Source: Spirosoma lacussanchae (GTDB taxonomy: Bacteria > Bacteroidota > Bacteroidia > Cytophagales > Spirosomataceae). From it: a stretch of DNA of 64,000 nt. Made by a program: the position numbers and the translations under genes. Where the stretch lies: contig NZ_SWJG01000008.1 of assembly GCF_005870035.1 (NCBI RefSeq), positions 62,001 through 126,000 on the forward strand. Direction: 5' to 3'. Each line of letters opens with the position of its first letter. Positions within the stretch are counted from its first letter, which is position 1. Positions 61,821 to 64,000 of this stretch are shown here, one piece after another. The notes beneath the pieces are model-generated. The model saw nothing but the letters and a program-made list of their open reading frames with translations, was not told the origin of the DNA and made no database searches.

Positions 61821-62810
61821 ATGAAAAAATACATGGAATCGCTGAGCACGAAGAAAATCATAAAAGATCAGAGCCTGCTCCGGCACGAAGATATCCGTCG
61901 CAACATCCGGGTATTACCCGAGCTACAGGCCTTCATCCCTCCTCTCCTTCCCGACGAACAGGCCCAGCTGGAAAACAACATCCGGAAAGACGGCTGCCGG
62001 GAAGCGCTGCTGGTATGGGAAACAACCGAGGGCAGCCTGGCCGGTTCGGACGATACAAACCCAGTTTATGTGCTGGTAGACGGCCACAATCGATATGGCA
62101 TCTGCCAGCGTTTCGGCATCGATTTTCGGGTTAATCTAGTTTCCTTCTCGGGCATGGAGGAGGTCAGGAGCTTCATGATCGAAAATCAACTCGGACGCCG
62201 AAACCTGACCCCGGAACAGACCGCCTATTTTCGCGGCTTACGCTACCTAGATGAACGCGGGTCACGGGGCAAATACAAACGGGACAATCATAAAGGACAA
62301 AATGTCCCATATGCTTCAGCCGACTCCATCGACACGGTTTCGAATCCAGAGGCAAAAGCCGAATCGACCGCCCAGAAGATAGCCAAACAGTACAACGTTA
62401 ACGAAAAGACAATTAAACGCGACGCCGAGTTTGCCGCGGGTATGGATAAACTGGCCCCTGCCCTGAAGGCGTCTATTTTGGCCGGTAGTGTCTCGGTAAG
62501 CAAATCGGTAATACAACAGCTGGCCAAAAGTGATATCCCAGCTGGTAGTCTCACTTCCATCGACAGTTTATTGACCGGGTCTGATCAACCCGTTACGGCT
62601 AACAAGCCAGCTTCGGCATCTATCGGTCGTCTGATGAGCAAACCAGCCAAACCGGCTGCACTACGCAAACGGTTACACTCGTTGCTAGCTTCACTAACCA
62701 CTACTGGTGCTGATGAAGTGGATATCTGCGATCAGATTATTGACTGTGCCTCGATGCTGAAAAAGACGCTTGTTGAAAACTATTCAGGAGAGAGAGCGAA
62801 AAACCCATAA
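61821..62810 (+). CDS. parB: ParB-like partition protein
   Basis: 329 residues. A ParB/Srx-type N-terminal domain (about 45-150) has VLVDGHNRYGICQRFGID, in which the usual GERRxRA box is GHNRYG, and MIENQLGRRNLTPEQTAYF. A helix-turn-helix follows (QKIAKQYNVNEKTIKRD, about 190-206) and a helical tail. It starts 12 bases after parA. The centromere (parS) it binds is not obvious. A strong terminator closes the operon. Confidence 0.85.
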   Translation: MKKYMESLSTKKIIKDQSLLRHEDIRRNIRVLPELQAFIPPLLPDEQAQLENNIRKDGCREALLVWETTEGSLAGSDDTNPVYVLVDGHNRYGICQRFGIDFRVNLVSFSGMEEVRSFMIENQLGRRNLTPEQTAYFRGLRYLDERGSRGKYKRDNHKGQNVPYASADSIDTVSNPEAKAESTAQKIAKQYNVNEKTIKRDAEFAAGMDKLAPALKASILAGSVSVSKSVIQQLAKSDIPAGSLTSIDSLLTGSDQPVTANKPASASIGRLMSKPAKPAALRKRLHSLLASLTTTGADEVDICDQIIDCASMLKKTLVENYSGERAKNP

Positions 62811-62883
62811 GGGGGCGGCCGCAACAGGGGGTTAAGGGAAAAAAGAGAGAGTGGTAAAAGGAAAGCCCTTAGTTTGAAAAAGA

Positions 62884-62928
62884 AAAAAAAACACCCACCT
62901 GCCATAAGACTAGGTGGGTGTTTTTTTT
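62884..62928 (+). terminator. Rho-independent terminator of parAB
   Basis: AAAAAAAACACCCACCT pairs with AGGTGGGTGTTTTTTTT over 17 bp with an 11-base loop, with a T-run of eight. It insulates the origin from parAB transcription. Confidence 0.93.
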
Positions 62929-63030
62929 AGAGTGTGTTTTCTATTATTTTTTTAGATACTATTTTTCTTATTTTTAATATATTTTTAGGTCCCCTCTAAT
63001 CCGCTGACTATCAGAATTTTATAAGCTATT
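62929..63030. other. AT-rich tract next to the iterons (possible unwinding region)
   Basis: About 100 bases, mostly A/T up to 62990 (runs such as TTATTTTTTTAG and TTTTTAATATATTTTTAG), between the terminator and the first iteron. This is where origins of this type usually open. No clear DnaA box (TTATNCACA) was seen. Confidence 0.55.
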
Positions 63031-63032
63031 TA

Positions 63033-63201
63033 TGTAAGTCATTTGGTACGAGAATGTAAGTCATTTGGTACGAGAATGTAAGTCGTTTGGTACCGGATGT
63101 AAGTCATTTGGTACGAGAATGTAAGTCGTTTGGTACGGATATGTAAGTCATTTGGTACCGGATGTAAGTCGTTTGGTACAGATATGTAAGTCATTTGGTA
63201 C
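63033..63201 (+). repeat. Plasmid iteron array (eight copies)
   Basis: Eight copies of TGTAAGTCRTTTGGTAC begin at 63033, 63055, 63077, 63098, 63120, 63142, 63163 and 63185, so spaced 22, 22, 21, 22, 22, 21 and 22 bases. All 17 positions are identical except one A/G. Linkers are 4-5 bases. Direct repeats in phase with the helix next to a Rep gene are the hallmark of iteron origins, where Rep monomers bind to start replication and control copy number. Confidence 0.95.
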
Positions 63202-63354
63202 GGGTATAAAGTGGGTGCTTTAGGCCATGTATAAGACTAGTTTGTGCATTTTCCCAACTGTCGGCCCTGCGTTTCAATGACGCGTCTCTGTTTAAAAACG
63301 TATAAGTCCATTATGTAATACTTTTTTATTTAAAATAAAGACTGTTCGGAATTG

Positions 63355-63371
63355 TGTAAGCTGGTTGGTAC
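63355..63371 (+). repeat. Solitary degenerate iteron
   Basis: TGTAAGCTGGTTGGTAC matches the iteron at 14 of 17 positions. It is 154 bases beyond the array, between it and the rep operator. Confidence 0.6.
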
Positions 63372-63432
63372 GGTAATTCGATTGCCTAATCGGCAGCAGA
63401 ACCTTATTCTGTGCGGTTTGTCGGCAGGATAA

Positions 63433-63467
63433 TAATATGTAAGAAACTGGGTAAAACTTACATATTA
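63433..63467. promoter_or_regulatory. Inverted-repeat operator before rep
   Basis: TAATATGTAAG (63433-63443) and CTTACATATTA (63457-63467) are exact 11-bp complements. The left arm and the bases after it resemble an iteron (14 of 19 from TATGTAAG). It ends 40 bases before the rep start: the usual site where a Rep dimer represses its own gene. Confidence 0.75.
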
Positions 63468-63506
63468 ACTTTATATTGCCTCACCTTGCGATTCACCAGA
63501 ACCGAT

Positions 63507-64000
63507 ATGAGTGATAAGCCCGATACCCGAAAAGACATAGAGGCTCTTCAGCAGAACCCGGAGTACATAATTATGAATAACCCGCTCGCGAGTCCAAAAT
63601 TCGTCCGGGCTATTTCAAAATCAGAGCAGAAGACAATAACGGAAATATATACCCCCAAGGTCTTTTACGAAATTGTATCCAGGCTCAAACCCGAGCACCT
63701 GGTTGGCGTTGCCAATAACCAGAACATCACGATCGAGATCGTCATCAAAGATTTTCTGAAGGATATTGGTGCGGCTAAGTCCAAAAACTACCAGCACCTG
63801 ATCACGTCGGTAGAAACCTTGCAGACAACCATCCTGAAATGGAAGGATGAGAAAGGAGAACACCGCAGCCCTATCGTAGCCTTCTCGACACACGATCACA
63901 AGAGCAGCACCATCCAGGTACAGGTTCACGAAAAGCTGGTTAAAATCATCCTCGATGTTAAAGAGAAAGGCAATTACAGCTTTCTAAAACAGAACGTCCA
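63507..64000 (+). CDS. RepB/Rep_3-type plasmid replication initiator (cut by the window end)
   Basis: From the ATG at 63507 the frame stays open to the window end, giving 164 visible residues. The order EIYTPKVFYEIVSRL, LQTTILKWKDEKGE and VAFSTHDHKSSTIQVQVHEKL, followed by YSFLKQNV, fits the first winged-helix domain of Rep_3/RepB initiators (from family knowledge). Family members usually run to about 300 residues, so roughly half is missing. It binds the upstream iterons to start replication and the 63433-63467 operator to limit its own synthesis. Confidence 0.88.
   Translation, partial: MSDKPDTRKDIEALQQNPEYIIMNNPLASPKFVRAISKSEQKTITEIYTPKVFYEIVSRLKPEHLVGVANNQNITIEIVIKDFLKDIGAAKSKNYQHLITSVETLQTTILKWKDEKGEHRSPIVAFSTHDHKSSTIQVQVHEKLVKIILDVKEKGNYSFLKQNV

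Noticed and set aside
63033..63201. Short regular repeats that might be a CRISPR array
   Set aside because: Linkers of 4-5 bases are too short for spacers, no cas genes are present, and a Rep gene follows: iterons.

Overview
The window reads as one end of a large plasmid, or a secondary replicon, of a Bacteroidota bacterium, most likely Cytophagales of the Spirosoma type. The lineage call rests on several things: promoters of the TTTG / TAnnTTTG type, few recognisable Shine-Dalgarno sites, TonB receptors with a carboxypeptidase-like leader domain, an HmuY haem lipoprotein, a fused trehalose synthase-phosphatase and a PVC-type cytochrome c with HEAT repeats. The plasmid call rests on the right end. 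There, a ParA/ParB pair (60849-62810), a strong terminator, an AT-rich tract, eight 17-bp iterons in a 21-22 bp ladder (63033-63201), an inverted-repeat operator and the start of a RepB/Rep_3-type initiator (63507 to the window edge) lie in order.

Layout. 1-7100: the tail of an unknown gene, then a permease, a hydantoinase-A-like protein, an FAD oxidoreductase and a tiny ImmA-type metallopeptidase in one operon, with a ROK repressor convergent to it. 7370-11660: small lineage-specific proteins, a LacI regulator with two matching operators, and a decayed AraC gene. 11850-14714: ergothioneine genes egtB-egtD, then a receiver-domain protein whose phospho-acceptor Asp is Glu. 14724-18146: a secreted cytochrome c/HEAT protein. 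18427-25461: a complete haem-uptake operon (TonB receptor, HmuY, DUF6686-like, HmuT, HmuU, HmuV, HmuS). 25830-30693: an S1/P1 nuclease, then a siderophore receptor/PepSY/small membrane protein operon on the other strand. The two iron operons share a half-operator.

30868-46302: ion transport (an antiporter and a DUF389 protein), an OtsA-OtsB fusion, a TonB-type barrel, a GH13 protein that has lost two of three catalytic residues, a histidine kinase, a sterol-desaturase-type hydroxylase, a GT87 protein and a PhoD-type phosphatase. Two intergenic regions here carry the same four-fold 11-bp direct repeat. 46262-57182: an ABC exporter, a hydroxyproline-catabolism operon with a divergent AraC regulator, an M1 peptidase, and a dehydrogenase/TIM-barrel/hydrolase operon. 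57190-60690: a YitT-antiporter operon and small proteins leading into the partition and replication module.

The cargo therefore looks like a metabolic and stress plasmid (haem and siderophore iron, a thiol antioxidant, trehalose, ion homeostasis, amino-acid salvage). No transposase, CRISPR array, tRNA or rRNA gene was seen. The least explained items are the degenerate GH13 protein with its upstream 51-codon reading frame, the shared 11-bp-repeat operators, the HyuA-without-HyuB operon and the pseudo-receiver.
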